A DNA stretch of 64,000 nt from Actinobacteria bacterium OV450 (GTDB lineage: Bacteria; Actinomycetota; Actinomycetes; Streptomycetales; Streptomycetaceae). Under the pieces are notes generated by a model. It was not told the origin of the DNA, made no database searches, and worked only from the letters and a program-made list of their open reading frames with translations. The translations under genes were made by a program, and so were the position numbers. How positions within the stretch are numbered: the first letter of the stretch is position 1; the number at the start of each line of letters is the position of its first letter. This document shows positions 1 to 7,793 of the stretch, one piece after another. The DNA is taken from NCBI GenBank assembly GCA_001298555.1, contig LJCW01000011.1, forward strand, positions 1-64,000, written 5' to 3'.

Positions 1-27
1 ACGCGCAATGCGAAGTTTAGCCCTGAC

Positions 28-1260
28 GTGAGTTCAGGCGTGTGCACTGCCGATCTGGGCGGCGGAGGCTCGGCGGCGCGGGCGGCGGCCGGCCCCCTCT
101 CCGGCCCGGGGCCGGTCTCCCTCGACATCCCCGGCCCCGCCGCCGACGGCCCCGGCCCTGCCGCCCCCGCCGCCGACGGCCCCGGCTCCCCGCAGGGCGG
201 CCGGTCCCCCCTGCACGGCCGCCCGGTCCCGGCGAAGCCGCCGGGCGCGCCCGGGGCGCCGTCGGCGGTCAAGCGGATCGACCGGACCTCGATCATCAAC
301 CGGGCGAAGCTGTGGCTGGACGCGAAGGTCCCGTACAGCATGTCCGCGTACTGGTCCGACGGCTACCGGCAGGACTGCTCCGGCTTCGTCTCGATGGCCT
401 GGAACCTCGGTTCGAACGAGTGGACCGGAAGTCTCGACAAATTCGCTACCAAGATCACCAAAGAGGAGCTGCTCCCCGGGGACATGCTGCTCTTCCACAA
501 CCCGGCCGACCCCACCAACGGCTCGCACGTGGTGCTCTTCGGCGGGTGGGTCGACGAGACGCGCACGCACTACGTCGCGTACGAGCAGACCCGCCCGAAC
601 ACGCGCAAGGGCGCCACCCCGTACGGCTACTGGACCAACGCGACGAAGTACCTCCCGTACCGGTTCAACGGCGTGACGAGCGGCATCACCGAGCAGGACC
701 CGTCGACGACCGACCCGAAACCGGCGGTCCCGACCGTCTTCCCCGGCGCCACGCAGTTCGGCCCCGGCGCGAACAACGAGCACGTCGCCCAGCTGGCCCG
801 GATGCTGATCGACCGGGGCGGCCGGCGCTTCTACCCCAAGGGCGCGAGCACGGCGTGGAGCGACGCCGACCGGCTGGCCACGCAGGCCTTCCAGAGCGCC
901 CAGGGCTGGACGGGCACGGACGCCGACGGGATCCCGGGCGCGCACACCTGGCAACTGCTCGTCGAGCACAAGGGCAACGACATCCGGCCGACGGTGGACG
1001 CGGCGCCGGGGCCCGCCGGGGTGCCGGCCTATCCGGGGCTGTCGGCGTTCCGCCCCGGGTCGTCCCACCCGTTCATCACCGCCCTCGGCCGCCAGCTGGT
1101 GAAGAAGGGCTTCGGCAAGAACTACACGAACGGCCCGGGGCCCCTCTGGGGCGAGGCCGACCGCCGCAGCGTCGAGGCCTTCCAGCGAGCCCAGGGCTGG
1201 CGCGGCGCCGAGGCCGACGGCTACCCGGGCCCGGAAACCTGGCGCCGGCTGTTCGCATGA
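28..1260 (+). CDS. Peptidoglycan-binding, NlpC/P60- or CHAP-like cell-wall protein
   Basis: Probable secreted cell-wall protein. Residues about 90-210 look like a cysteine-peptidase fold: a DCSGFVSMAWN block (candidate catalytic Cys) and a SHVVLFGGW block (candidate His), with GDMLLF between them. Two ~70-residue peptidoglycan-binding repeats follow, at about 245-320 and 340-410, each with the pattern FQ.AQGW...DADG.PG..TW. Residues 30-80 are Gly/Pro/Ala rich with short repeats. The reading frame is open to the left edge of the window and no signal peptide is visible after the GTG at 28, so the true start may lie upstream and the entry may be 5' partial. The stop is 11 nt before the next ATG, suggesting co-transcription with the SPFH gene. 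The substrate is inferred from the family only. Confidence 0.75.
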   Translation: MSSGVCTADLGGGGSAARAAAGPLSGPGPVSLDIPGPAADGPGPAAPAADGPGSPQGGRSPLHGRPVPAKPPGAPGAPSAVKRIDRTSIINRAKLWLDAKVPYSMSAYWSDGYRQDCSGFVSMAWNLGSNEWTGSLDKFATKITKEELLPGDMLLFHNPADPTNGSHVVLFGGWVDETRTHYVAYEQTRPNTRKGATPYGYWTNATKYLPYRFNGVTSGITEQDPSTTDPKPAVPTVFPGATQFGPGANNEHVAQLARMLIDRGGRRFYPKGASTAWSDADRLATQAFQSAQGWTGTDADGIPGAHTWQLLVEHKGNDIRPTVDAAPGPAGVPAYPGLSAFRPGSSHPFITALGRQLVKKGFGKNYTNGPGPLWGEADRRSVEAFQRAQGWRGAEADGYPGPETWRRLFA

Positions 1261-1271
1261 CGGAGGCAACG

Positions 1272-3977
1272 ATGTACCCCACGAGCACCACCTCGACGAC
1301 GGGCACCTTCCGAGTGCCACCCGCTGCGGCGGCCCCGCAGCCCCCGAAGGCCCCGGCCCTGCGGGGCACGGCCGAGCTCTTCCCCACCCCGCCGCTGTGC
1401 CGGGGCGCGGCCCAGGCCGGGCCGCCCTCCGGATCCCCGGCGGTGTCCGCCGCCCCGTCCCCGGCAGCGGCGCACCCGCCCCGCGTCGAACCGGAGGCTC
1501 CCCCTCCACCCGCACCACCGCAGGCCGACCCGCCGCCCCACCGCCTGCCCGGTGCCGGCTTTCCGGGGCCTGCGGGCGCGCACCCGTACGCGGCTCAGGC
1601 CGGCCGGGAGGCGGAGCCGAGGCCCGCGCACGCGGGCGCGCAGCCGTACGCGGGCCAGGCCGGTCGGGAGACGGTGCCGGGGCCCGGGCATGTGGCGGGG
1701 GCCGTGTCGGAGCCGGCGTTGACGGCCGCGTCGGTGGATGCGGCCCCTGGGCCGGGGGCCGGGTTGCCCGGGCCTGCGGGCGCGCAGCCGTACGTGGGCC
1801 CGGTCGGCCGGGAGGCGGTGCCGGGACCCGCGCACGCTGCGGGGGCCGAGCCCGAGCCGGCGTTGACGGCCGTGTCGGTGGATGCGGGCCCCGGCGCGGG
1901 GGCCGACTTCCCCGGAGCTGCGGGCGCGCAGTCGTACGCGGCTCAGGCCGGCCGGGAGGCGGAGCCGAGGCCCGCGCACGCGGCCGGGGTGGAGTCCGGG
2001 GATGCGGGCCCTGGCGCGGGGGCCGACTTCCCCGGAGCTGCGGGCGCGCAGTCGTACGCGGCTCAGGCCGGCCGGGAGGCGGTGCCGGGGCCCGGGCATG
2101 TGGCGGGGGCCGAGTCGGAGTCGGCGTTGACGGCCGTGGCGGAGCTGCCGTTCCGTGCCGCACCGGTGGAGCCGGTGACCGGTGCGGAGCCCGCGGCCGG
2201 GATTCCCGGACCGTGCGCGGTCCGGGCCGTTGCGGAGTCCGCTGGTCCACTGCCGCCTGTGGGCCGTGCGGAGTCCGACGTGGCCGGAGGGGGCCGGGGC
2301 GTCGCTCCGGACGGGCCCTGGGAGGTCGCGTTGCCGCACGGGCGGCCGGCCGCGGATGAGGACGCCGGCTGGAGCGAGGTTCCGGCGGCCCGGGCCCGGG
2401 TCGAGCCCGAGTCGGTGCACGCCCTGGCCGGGGCCGCAGACCGCGCCGAGTCCGGCGCGGGCTCGTACGGTCGGGAACCCGACCCCGTGGTCTGTGTACC
2501 GGCCCCGGCCGGGTCGCATGACGAGACCGCGCCCACCGGGGTGGCCACCTTGCGGCTGCGGGCCCTGGACGCCGGGGGCGAGCCCCCGGCCCCGCAGGGC
2601 CAGGTCTGCCCTGCGGAATCCGGGCTGCCGGTGGCGAACGGTCCCGCGCACCGGTACGGCGAGGCATGGCCGCCCGGTCCGCACCCCGGTCCGCAGCCCG
2701 GTCCGCACCCAGCTCCGCAGCCCGGCCCCGAGGCCCCGTACCCTCACCCGCACGGCGACGCCGGGCCCGCAGGCCCGCACGTCCCGCACCCGCACCCGCA
2801 CGGCGAAGCCGACGCCGACGAGCCACTGCCCGTCGCAGTGCCTGGGCCCGCCGCCGCCGACATCGTCGCGCAGGCCGTGGCACGCGGCATGGAGGCCGAC
2901 ACGCACGACCTGCCGCGGGTCGCGCCGGTCCGCGGGGCGGCGGCCACCGAAGTGCCGGTGCACCTCCCGTTCCGCGCCAAGGCCCGGCCGGCCGCCCCGC
3001 AGACCCCTGCCGCCCCGCAGACCCCTGCCGCCGCCCGTGCCCTGCGGGCCTCCCGGCCCACCCCCGGCCGGCGGGTCCCGCGCGGCGACGAACGGCTGCG
3101 GGAGCACCGCGGCCCCGTCCTGCCCGGCTGGGTCGGCGTCGGCGTCGGCGGGCTCGCCCTCGCCGGCTGCCTGGCGGTGCTCTGGCGCGCCGGGGCGGTC
3201 CCCGCCGCCTTCGTGGCCGCGTTCGGCGCGAGCCCCCGCGCCTACCAGGGGCTGCGCGCCACCCACTGGCCCCCGCTCGCCTTCCTCGGCATCGTGGCGC
3301 TGCTCGCGCTCGGCGGCCTCGGCCGCGGCAAGGCCGGTCACGCCTGGGTGCTCACCCTGTTCGGCCGTTACCGCGGCACCGTACGTCGCACCGGACTCAC
3401 CTGGGTCAGTCCCCTCCTGCTACGCCGGCGCGTCGACGTCCGGCTGCGGCACTGGCGCAGCGAGCCCATGCCGGCGGTGGACTCGGGCGGCCTGGCCCTG
3501 CGGGTCGTCGTCCAGGTCGTGTGGCAGGTCAAGGACACGGCGCGGGCCACCCTCGCCGTCGAGGACCACACCGAGTACCTCGCCGAGCAGGTCGAGTCGG
3601 CGATGGCGCGGGTCCTGTCCCAGCTGCCCGCCGACGCCTTCCACGAGGACGCCCCGACCCTGCGCGATTCCGAGGCGGTCGGCGACGCGCTGACCCGGAT
3701 GCTGGCGACCGAGACCGAGGCGGTGGGGATCGAGGTGTACTCGGCCCAGCCGACCCGGATCGAGTACGCCCCCGAGGTCGCCGAGGCCATGCGGCGGCGC
3801 CGGGTCGCGGCGATCGACGCCAAGCACCGGGACACGGTGCTGACCTCGGTCGTGGACGCGGTCGACGACACCGTCCACCGGCTGACCTCGCGGGGGCTGG
3901 TCGAGCTCGACGACTACGAGCGCAAGGCCCTCGTGAAGGACCTCACCGTCGCCTTCTACACGGGCCGCCCGGAGTAG
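1272..3977 (+). CDS. SPFH/band 7 (stomatin-like) membrane protein with long repetitive N-terminus
   Basis: 901-residue protein. The first ~600 residues are Pro/Ala/Gly-rich, low-complexity and repetitive. At about 616-690 two hydrophobic stretches (GWVGVGVGGLALAGCLAVLW and PLAFLGIVALLALGGLG) are likely membrane segments. A C-terminal SPFH domain follows: FGRYRGTVRRTGLTWVSP, then VVVQVVWQVKD, then a helical region with many charged residues. SPFH proteins organise membrane microdomains; the cargo here is unknown. The start at 1272 has GGAGG 5 nt upstream. An in-frame ATG at 1257 overlaps the previous stop as ATGA and is the alternative. The disordered N-terminus is much longer than in ordinary stomatins. 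Confidence 0.8.
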   Translation: MYPTSTTSTTGTFRVPPAAAAPQPPKAPALRGTAELFPTPPLCRGAAQAGPPSGSPAVSAAPSPAAAHPPRVEPEAPPPPAPPQADPPPHRLPGAGFPGPAGAHPYAAQAGREAEPRPAHAGAQPYAGQAGRETVPGPGHVAGAVSEPALTAASVDAAPGPGAGLPGPAGAQPYVGPVGREAVPGPAHAAGAEPEPALTAVSVDAGPGAGADFPGAAGAQSYAAQAGREAEPRPAHAAGVESGDAGPGAGADFPGAAGAQSYAAQAGREAVPGPGHVAGAESESALTAVAELPFRAAPVEPVTGAEPAAGIPGPCAVRAVAESAGPLPPVGRAESDVAGGGRGVAPDGPWEVALPHGRPAADEDAGWSEVPAARARVEPESVHALAGAADRAESGAGSYGREPDPVVCVPAPAGSHDETAPTGVATLRLRALDAGGEPPAPQGQVCPAESGLPVANGPAHRYGEAWPPGPHPGPQPGPHPAPQPGPEAPYPHPHGDAGPAGPHVPHPHPHGEADADEPLPVAVPGPAAADIVAQAVARGMEADTHDLPRVAPVRGAAATEVPVHLPFRAKARPAAPQTPAAPQTPAAARALRASRPTPGRRVPRGDERLREHRGPVLPGWVGVGVGGLALAGCLAVLWRAGAVPAAFVAAFGASPRAYQGLRATHWPPLAFLGIVALLALGGLGRGKAGHAWVLTLFGRYRGTVRRTGLTWVSPLLLRRRVDVRLRHWRSEPMPAVDSGGLALRVVVQVVWQVKDTARATLAVEDHTEYLAEQVESAMARVLSQLPADAFHEDAPTLRDSEAVGDALTRMLATETEAVGIEVYSAQPTRIEYAPEVAEAMRRRRVAAIDAKHRDTVLTSVVDAVDDTVHRLTSRGLVELDDYERKALVKDLTVAFYTGRPE
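1881..2100. repeat. Near-perfect 120-bp tandem duplication inside the SPFH gene
   Basis: The stretch beginning GATGCGGGCC at 1881 recurs at 2001, exactly 120 bp later, and stays almost identical through the GGCCGGGAGGCGG block at about 1949 and 2069. More degenerate copies of the same unit (GCGGGCGCGCAGCCGTACG and similar) lie upstream from about 1570 to 1830. The unit is a multiple of three, so it adds 40 residues per copy without shifting the frame. Confidence 0.85.
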
Positions 3978-3980
3978 GGC

Positions 3981-3999
3981 GTCCCGCGGGGCGCGGGAC
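3981..3999 (+). terminator. Short GC hairpin after the SPFH gene
   Basis: GTCCCGC and GCGGGAC form a 7-bp stem with a 5-nt loop just after the stop codon at 3977. It could be a weak terminator separating the SPFH gene from the LPMO promoter. There is no U-tract. Confidence 0.35.
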
Positions 4000-4054
4000 C
4001 GGGACGAGCGAGCGAACGGGTGGCCGGATCCGACCGGACCACCCGTTCTTTCAT

Positions 4055-4106
4055 TGGTCTGGACATGTCCAACTCCCGTCAATAACCTGGTACTTGGTCT
4101 AGACCT
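4055..4106 (+). promoter_or_regulatory. Chitin-type direct repeats / DasR-like operator upstream of the LPMO
   Basis: TGGTCTGGACAT (4055-4066) and TGGTCTAGACCT (4095-4106) lie exactly 40 bp apart, 55-106 nt before the LPMO start. The second copy matches the Streptomyces chi-box (TGGTCYAGACCT) and the core of the DasR dre site (ACTGGTCTAGACCACT). By family knowledge this predicts derepression when GlcNAc-phosphates are present. Confidence 0.75.
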
Positions 4107-4160
4107 GAATCCCCATGCGTGTGCACGCTCTCGCCGTCCCCCCCACGCCCAAGGAGCATC

Positions 4161-4781
4161 ATGCGTCCCATCCGCATGCCCGTTCGCCTGCCCGGACGAG
4201 CCGGCGCCGCCACGGTCGGCCTCGGCGTCATCGCCGGCCTGGCGCTCCTCACCGCCCCCACCGCCAGCGGCCACGGCTACACGGACACCCCCATCAGCCG
4301 CTAGAAGCTCTGCGCCAACAAGACCGTCTCCGACTGCGGCCCGATCCAGTGGGAACCGCAGAGCGTCGAGGGCTACAAGGGCTTCCCGGCCGCCGGTCCG
4401 GCCGACGGCCAGATATGTTCCGGCGGGCACAGTGAGTTCGCGCAGCTCGACGACCCGCGCGGCGGCGCCTGGCCCACCACCAAGGTCACCGCCGGGCAGA
4501 GCTACGGCTTCCGGTGGCAGTTCACGGCCAACCACTCCACCACCGACTTCAAGTACTACGTCACCAAGAACGGCTGGGACCCCACCAGGCCCCTCACGCG
4601 CGCCTCCCTCGAATCCCAGCCCTTCCTCACCGTCGCCTACAACGGCGCCCGGCCCGCCATGACCACCGTCCACCAGGGCACCATGCCGAGCGGCAAGACC
4701 GGCCGGCACATGATCCTGGCCGTCTGGACCGTCAACGACACGCCCATGGCGTTCTACTCCTGCTCCGACGTCCAGTTCTGA
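4161..4781 (+). pseudogene. AA10 (CBM33) lytic polysaccharide monooxygenase interrupted by an in-frame TAG
   Basis: From ATG 4161 (AGGAG 5 nt upstream) to TGA 4779-4781 the frame encodes a typical small secreted chitin-active LPMO of 206 codons. It has a signal peptide ending ...TAPTASG, a mature N-terminus starting HGYTDTPISR (His38, the first copper-brace ligand), TANHSTTDFKYYV with the second His, and the C-terminal FYSCSDVQF. Codon 48 (4302-4304) is TAG where the family normally has Gln after HGYxxxPxSR, so one C-to-T change from CAG explains it. The frame before and after is otherwise intact. As written, only a 47-residue pre-peptide would be made. Explanations: a recent pseudogene, a sequencing error or nonsense suppression. 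TAG is a normal stop elsewhere in the window (for example at 3975-3977). Confidence 0.85.
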
Positions 4782-4851
4782 ATCCCGGCCCGGCGGCCGC
4801 CCCGCCGGCCGGCATTCAGTTCTGACACAACGTCAGCTACCCTCCGGCGGC

Positions 4852-6531
4852 ATGCGGACGACACCCGGAACCGTCGCGGAGCTCATCGCGCGCCAATGGG
4901 GCGACCACCGGCCCGGGCTGAAGTACGGCGGCAGCAAGGGCACCGCCGTCCTCAGCCGCCACCGGACCGCCCAGGAGGCCGCGGCGCGCGCCGCGCTGCT
5001 CGTCGACCTCCTGTCGGCGGAAGCCGAACCGCACATCGGGGTGCTGCTCGACAACACCCCCGAGTTCCCGTTCTGGCTCGGCGCGGCGGCCCCCGCCGGG
5101 GCCGCCGTCGCCGGGATCAACCCCACCCGGCGCGGTCCCGAGCTGGCGCGCGACATCCTGCACACCGACTGCCGGATCCTGGTCACCGAGCGCGCCCACC
5201 TGCCGCTGCTGCGCGGGCTGGACCTGCCGGGCGTACGGATCCTGGTGACCGGCACCGAGGTGTACGCGGCCCTGCTCGCCCCGTACGCGGGCGCGAAACC
5301 GGGCGAGGCCGTCCTCGCCGCCCCCGGCCCGGGCTCCCGCTTCCTCCTCTACTTCACCTCGGGCTCCACCGGCGCCCCCAAGGCAGCCCTCTGCAGCCAG
5401 GGCCGGATCGCCGCCGCCGGCGCCTCGCTTGCCCGGCAGTTCTCCGTGACCCCCGACGACGTGCACTACGTCTGCATGCCGCTCTTCCACGGCAACGCGG
5501 TCATCGCCGACTGGCTGCCCGCCCTCGCCGGGGAGGCGGCCGTGGCCCTGCGCCCCCGGTTCTCCGCCTCCGCGTTCCTGGACGACGTCCGCGCGTACGG
5601 GGCGACGTACTTCACCTACGTCGGCCGGGCGGTCCAGTACCTGCTGGCCACCGAGCCCCGCCCCGACGACCGCGACCACACCCTGCGACTCGGCTTCGGG
5701 ACCGAGGCCGGGGCGGTGGACGCAGCCCGCTTCACCGAGCGGTTCGGGGTCCGGCTGGTGGAGGGGTACGGGGCCACCGAGGGCGGGGCCTCCGTCCAGC
5801 GGACCCCGGACACCCCGCCGGGCGCCCTGGGCCGCGCCGGGGCCGGGGACGACCTGGCGGTGGTGGATCCGGAGACGGGCGCGGAGTGCCCGCCGGCCGT
5901 CCTGGACGCCCGGGGCCGCCTCCTCAACGGCTCCGCGGCGATCGGCGAGCTGGTCAACCGCGGCCGGAGCCTGTTCGAGGGCTACTGGCGCAATCCCGAC
6001 GCGGAAGCCGCACGCACCCGGGACGGCTGGTACTGGACGGGCGACCTCTTCTTCCGCGACGCGGACGGGTTCCTCTACTTCGCGGGCCGGACCGACGACC
6101 GGCTGCGGGTCGACAGCGAGAACCTCGCCGCGGCAGTCATCGAGAACATCCTTGCGCGCTGGTCCCCGGCGGCCGCGGTCGCCGTCTACGCGGTGCCGGA
6201 CGAGGCCGCCGGCGACCAGGTGATGGCGGCGGTCGCACTGGAGGAGGGGCGGCGGTTCTCGCCGCAGGAGTTCTCCGCGTTCCTCGCCGCCCAGCCGGAC
6301 CTGGGCACGAAGATGGCGCCGCGCTACGTCCGGATCGTGGGGTCGATGCCCACCACGGCGACGAACAAGGTCCACCGGGTCGCCCTGCGCCGCTCCGGTT
6401 TCCGCTGCCCGGACCCGGTCTGGTGGCGCCCGCCGGGCGGCTCCGGTTACCGGCCCCTGGACCCGGAGGACCTCGCCGGCCTGCTGGCGGCGTACGCGGC
6501 GCACGGCCGGGGCGAGCTCCTGGACCGCTGA
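4852..6531 (+). CDS. AMP-dependent acyl-CoA synthetase/ligase (FadD17-like)
   Basis: 559-residue adenylate-forming enzyme expected to activate a fatty or other carboxylic acid to its acyl-CoA. The P-loop-like motif YFTSGSTGAPKA is at about residue 167, the adenine motif VEGYGATEGG at about 302, the YWTGDLFFRDADG hinge motif at about 390, and the C-terminal TATNKVHR with the candidate catalytic Lys at about 504. Overall form resembles the FadD17 / very-long-chain acyl-CoA synthetase branch. The substrate cannot be read from the sequence. It starts 70 nt after the LPMO frame and looks like an independent unit. The 3' end carries a duplicated stop-codon segment. Confidence 0.85.
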   Translation: MRTTPGTVAELIARQWGDHRPGLKYGGSKGTAVLSRHRTAQEAAARAALLVDLLSAEAEPHIGVLLDNTPEFPFWLGAAAPAGAAVAGINPTRRGPELARDILHTDCRILVTERAHLPLLRGLDLPGVRILVTGTEVYAALLAPYAGAKPGEAVLAAPGPGSRFLLYFTSGSTGAPKAALCSQGRIAAAGASLARQFSVTPDDVHYVCMPLFHGNAVIADWLPALAGEAAVALRPRFSASAFLDDVRAYGATYFTYVGRAVQYLLATEPRPDDRDHTLRLGFGTEAGAVDAARFTERFGVRLVEGYGATEGGASVQRTPDTPPGALGRAGAGDDLAVVDPETGAECPPAVLDARGRLLNGSAAIGELVNRGRSLFEGYWRNPDAEAARTRDGWYWTGDLFFRDADGFLYFAGRTDDRLRVDSENLAAAVIENILARWSPAAAVAVYAVPDEAAGDQVMAAVALEEGRRFSPQEFSAFLAAQPDLGTKMAPRYVRIVGSMPTTATNKVHRVALRRSGFRCPDPVWWRPPGGSGYRPLDPEDLAGLLAAYAAHGRGELLDR

Positions 6532-6556
6532 TCCGCGCGCCCTGGACCGCTGATCC
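6519..6556. repeat. 16-bp direct repeat spanning the acyl-CoA synthetase stop codon
   Basis: CCTGGACCGCTGATCC occurs at 6519-6534 and again at 6541-6556. The first copy contains the TGA stop (6529-6531), so the end of the gene and its stop are duplicated with a 22-bp period. Confidence 0.85.
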
Positions 6557-6617
6557 CCGCGCCCGCGGGCATTGGTTTTGAGCACCCCTGAGGACCAGGT
6601 AGTATTTTCTCTGTCAG

Positions 6618-6691
6618 GCGCCGCTAGCTCAGTTGGTTAGAGCAGCTGACTCTTAATCAGCGGGTCCGGGGTTCGAGTCCCTGGCGGCGCA
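6618..6691 (+). tRNA. tRNA-Lys (anticodon CTT)
   Basis: Seven-bp acceptor stem GCGCCGC/GCGGCGC, anticodon stem GCTGA/TCAGC with loop CTCTTAA (anticodon CTT at 6652-6654), T-loop GTTCGAGTC, discriminator A. CCA is not encoded. An identical copy lies at 16300-16373 on the other strand. Confidence 0.97.
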
Positions 6692-6696
6692 CCTGT

Positions 6697-6736
6697 ACTT
6701 CGGGCGGTTTCCGGTTCACCGGGAACCGCCCGAAGT
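6697..6736. terminator. Long perfect hairpin between tRNA-Lys and the IclR gene
   Basis: ACTTCGGGCGGTT pairs with AACCGCCCGAAGT, with an inner CCGG/CCGG stem closing a TTCA loop. It lies right after the tRNA and at the 3' side of the convergent IclR gene, so it can end transcription from both sides. Confidence 0.8.
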
Positions 6737-6804
6737 GTTTCCGGCCCGTCCGGGCCCTCGCCCTCTCGGCCCGTGAGGACCGCGGCTCACAGGAAGACCG
6801 TCGC

Positions 6805-7563
6805 TCACAGCGTGAGCGACAGCAGCAGTGGCGCGGCCTTCCGGTTCAGTGCCTCCGCGGCGGCCCGGAGCCGGTGCGCGTGCTCGACCGGCATCGACAG
6901 GGCCAGGCAGCCCACCGACGCCCCGGCGGTGATCGGTACCGCGGCGCAGACGGTGCCCACCGCGTACTCCTGGAGGTCCAGCACCGGAACCGTGGCCGGC
7001 TGGCTGTCCAGCTTGGAGAAGAGGATCCGCTCGTTCACGATCGTCTTCGACGTGAGCCGGGCGATCTTGTGCCGCGAGAGGTGGTCGCGCCGCCCGTTCT
7101 GGTCGAGCTGCGTCAGCAGGCACTTGCCGACCGCGCTGGCGTGCGCCGCCGAGCGGAAGTCGACCCACTCGTGCACCTTCGGGGTGCGCGGGCTGTCCGC
7201 GAACTGCGTGATCTTCACCTCGCCGTCCACGTACCGGCTGATGTAGACCGCCGCGCCCACCGAGTCCCGGAGCCGGTCCAGGGTCTCCTGGAGCTTGTTC
7301 TGGAGCGCCTGCTGCCTGTCTATGCCGGAGCCGAGCAGCACCAGGGAGTCACCTATGGCGTAGGCGCCGTCCGACACCTGGAGCACGTACCCCTCCCGGC
7401 GCAGCATGAGGAGCATGGGGGCGAGATGGGCCGCGGGCAGGCCGGTCTCGCGCGCGATCTGTATGTCGGTCACACCGCCGGTGTGGCGGGCGATCGTTTC
7501 GAGTACGCGCAGGGCGTACTGCACCGAATGGAACGGCGCGGTCGGCTCGGGCTTCAGCGCCAC
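6805..7563 (-). CDS. IclR-family transcriptional regulator
   Basis: 252 residues. The N-terminal winged helix-turn-helix (about 10-75; TDIQIARETGLPAAHLAPML as recognition region) is followed by an IclR effector domain with GAAVYISRYVDGEVKI, SAAHASAVGKCLL and VCAAVPITAGASVGCLALS, all typical of the family. It binds DNA as a dimer or tetramer and responds to a small ligand, unknown here. Start is GTG 7563 with AGGGGG 6 nt upstream. It is divergent from the LLM oxidoreductase gene (230-nt gap), which is a plausible target. Confidence 0.88.
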   Translation of the reverse strand: MALKPEPTAPFHSVQYALRVLETIARHTGGVTDIQIARETGLPAAHLAPMLLMLRREGYVLQVSDGAYAIGDSLVLLGSGIDRQQALQNKLQETLDRLRDSVGAAVYISRYVDGEVKITQFADSPRTPKVHEWVDFRSAAHASAVGKCLLTQLDQNGRRDHLSRHKIARLTSKTIVNERILFSKLDSQPATVPVLDLQEYAVGTVCAAVPITAGASVGCLALSMPVEHAHRLRAAAEALNRKAAPLLLSLTL

Positions 7564-7793
7564 GGTTTTCCCCCTAGCAGGTTGTTACCGCTTGCCCTAC
7601 CACGATAGCCATCAAGAGGCCCACGTGGAGCGCCTGTTGGGGATATTGATGGCTCGATCACGTCCCCTCGCCAGCGTCTACCCCGCTGGCATATGCCACC
7701 GTCATGGCCGCCCCCCGGGTGTGCCGGGAATGACCGTGCGCCGCCGATGGTTCGAGTTCTTCGTACGGACAGCGAAGCGAGGCGGGAGCGACT

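Noticed and set aside
1397-2359. Long open frames on both strands over the Pro/Ala-rich part of the SPFH gene
   Set aside because: They are products of repetitive GC-rich codons. They lack ribosome-binding sites, family motifs and normal third-position GC bias; the SPFH frame continues into a recognisable domain.
4302-4304. Recoding of TAG as a sense codon (for example pyrrolysine) in the LPMO
   Set aside because: TAG ends several other genes in this window normally, and no pyl genes or recoding structure are seen; a point mutation is simpler.
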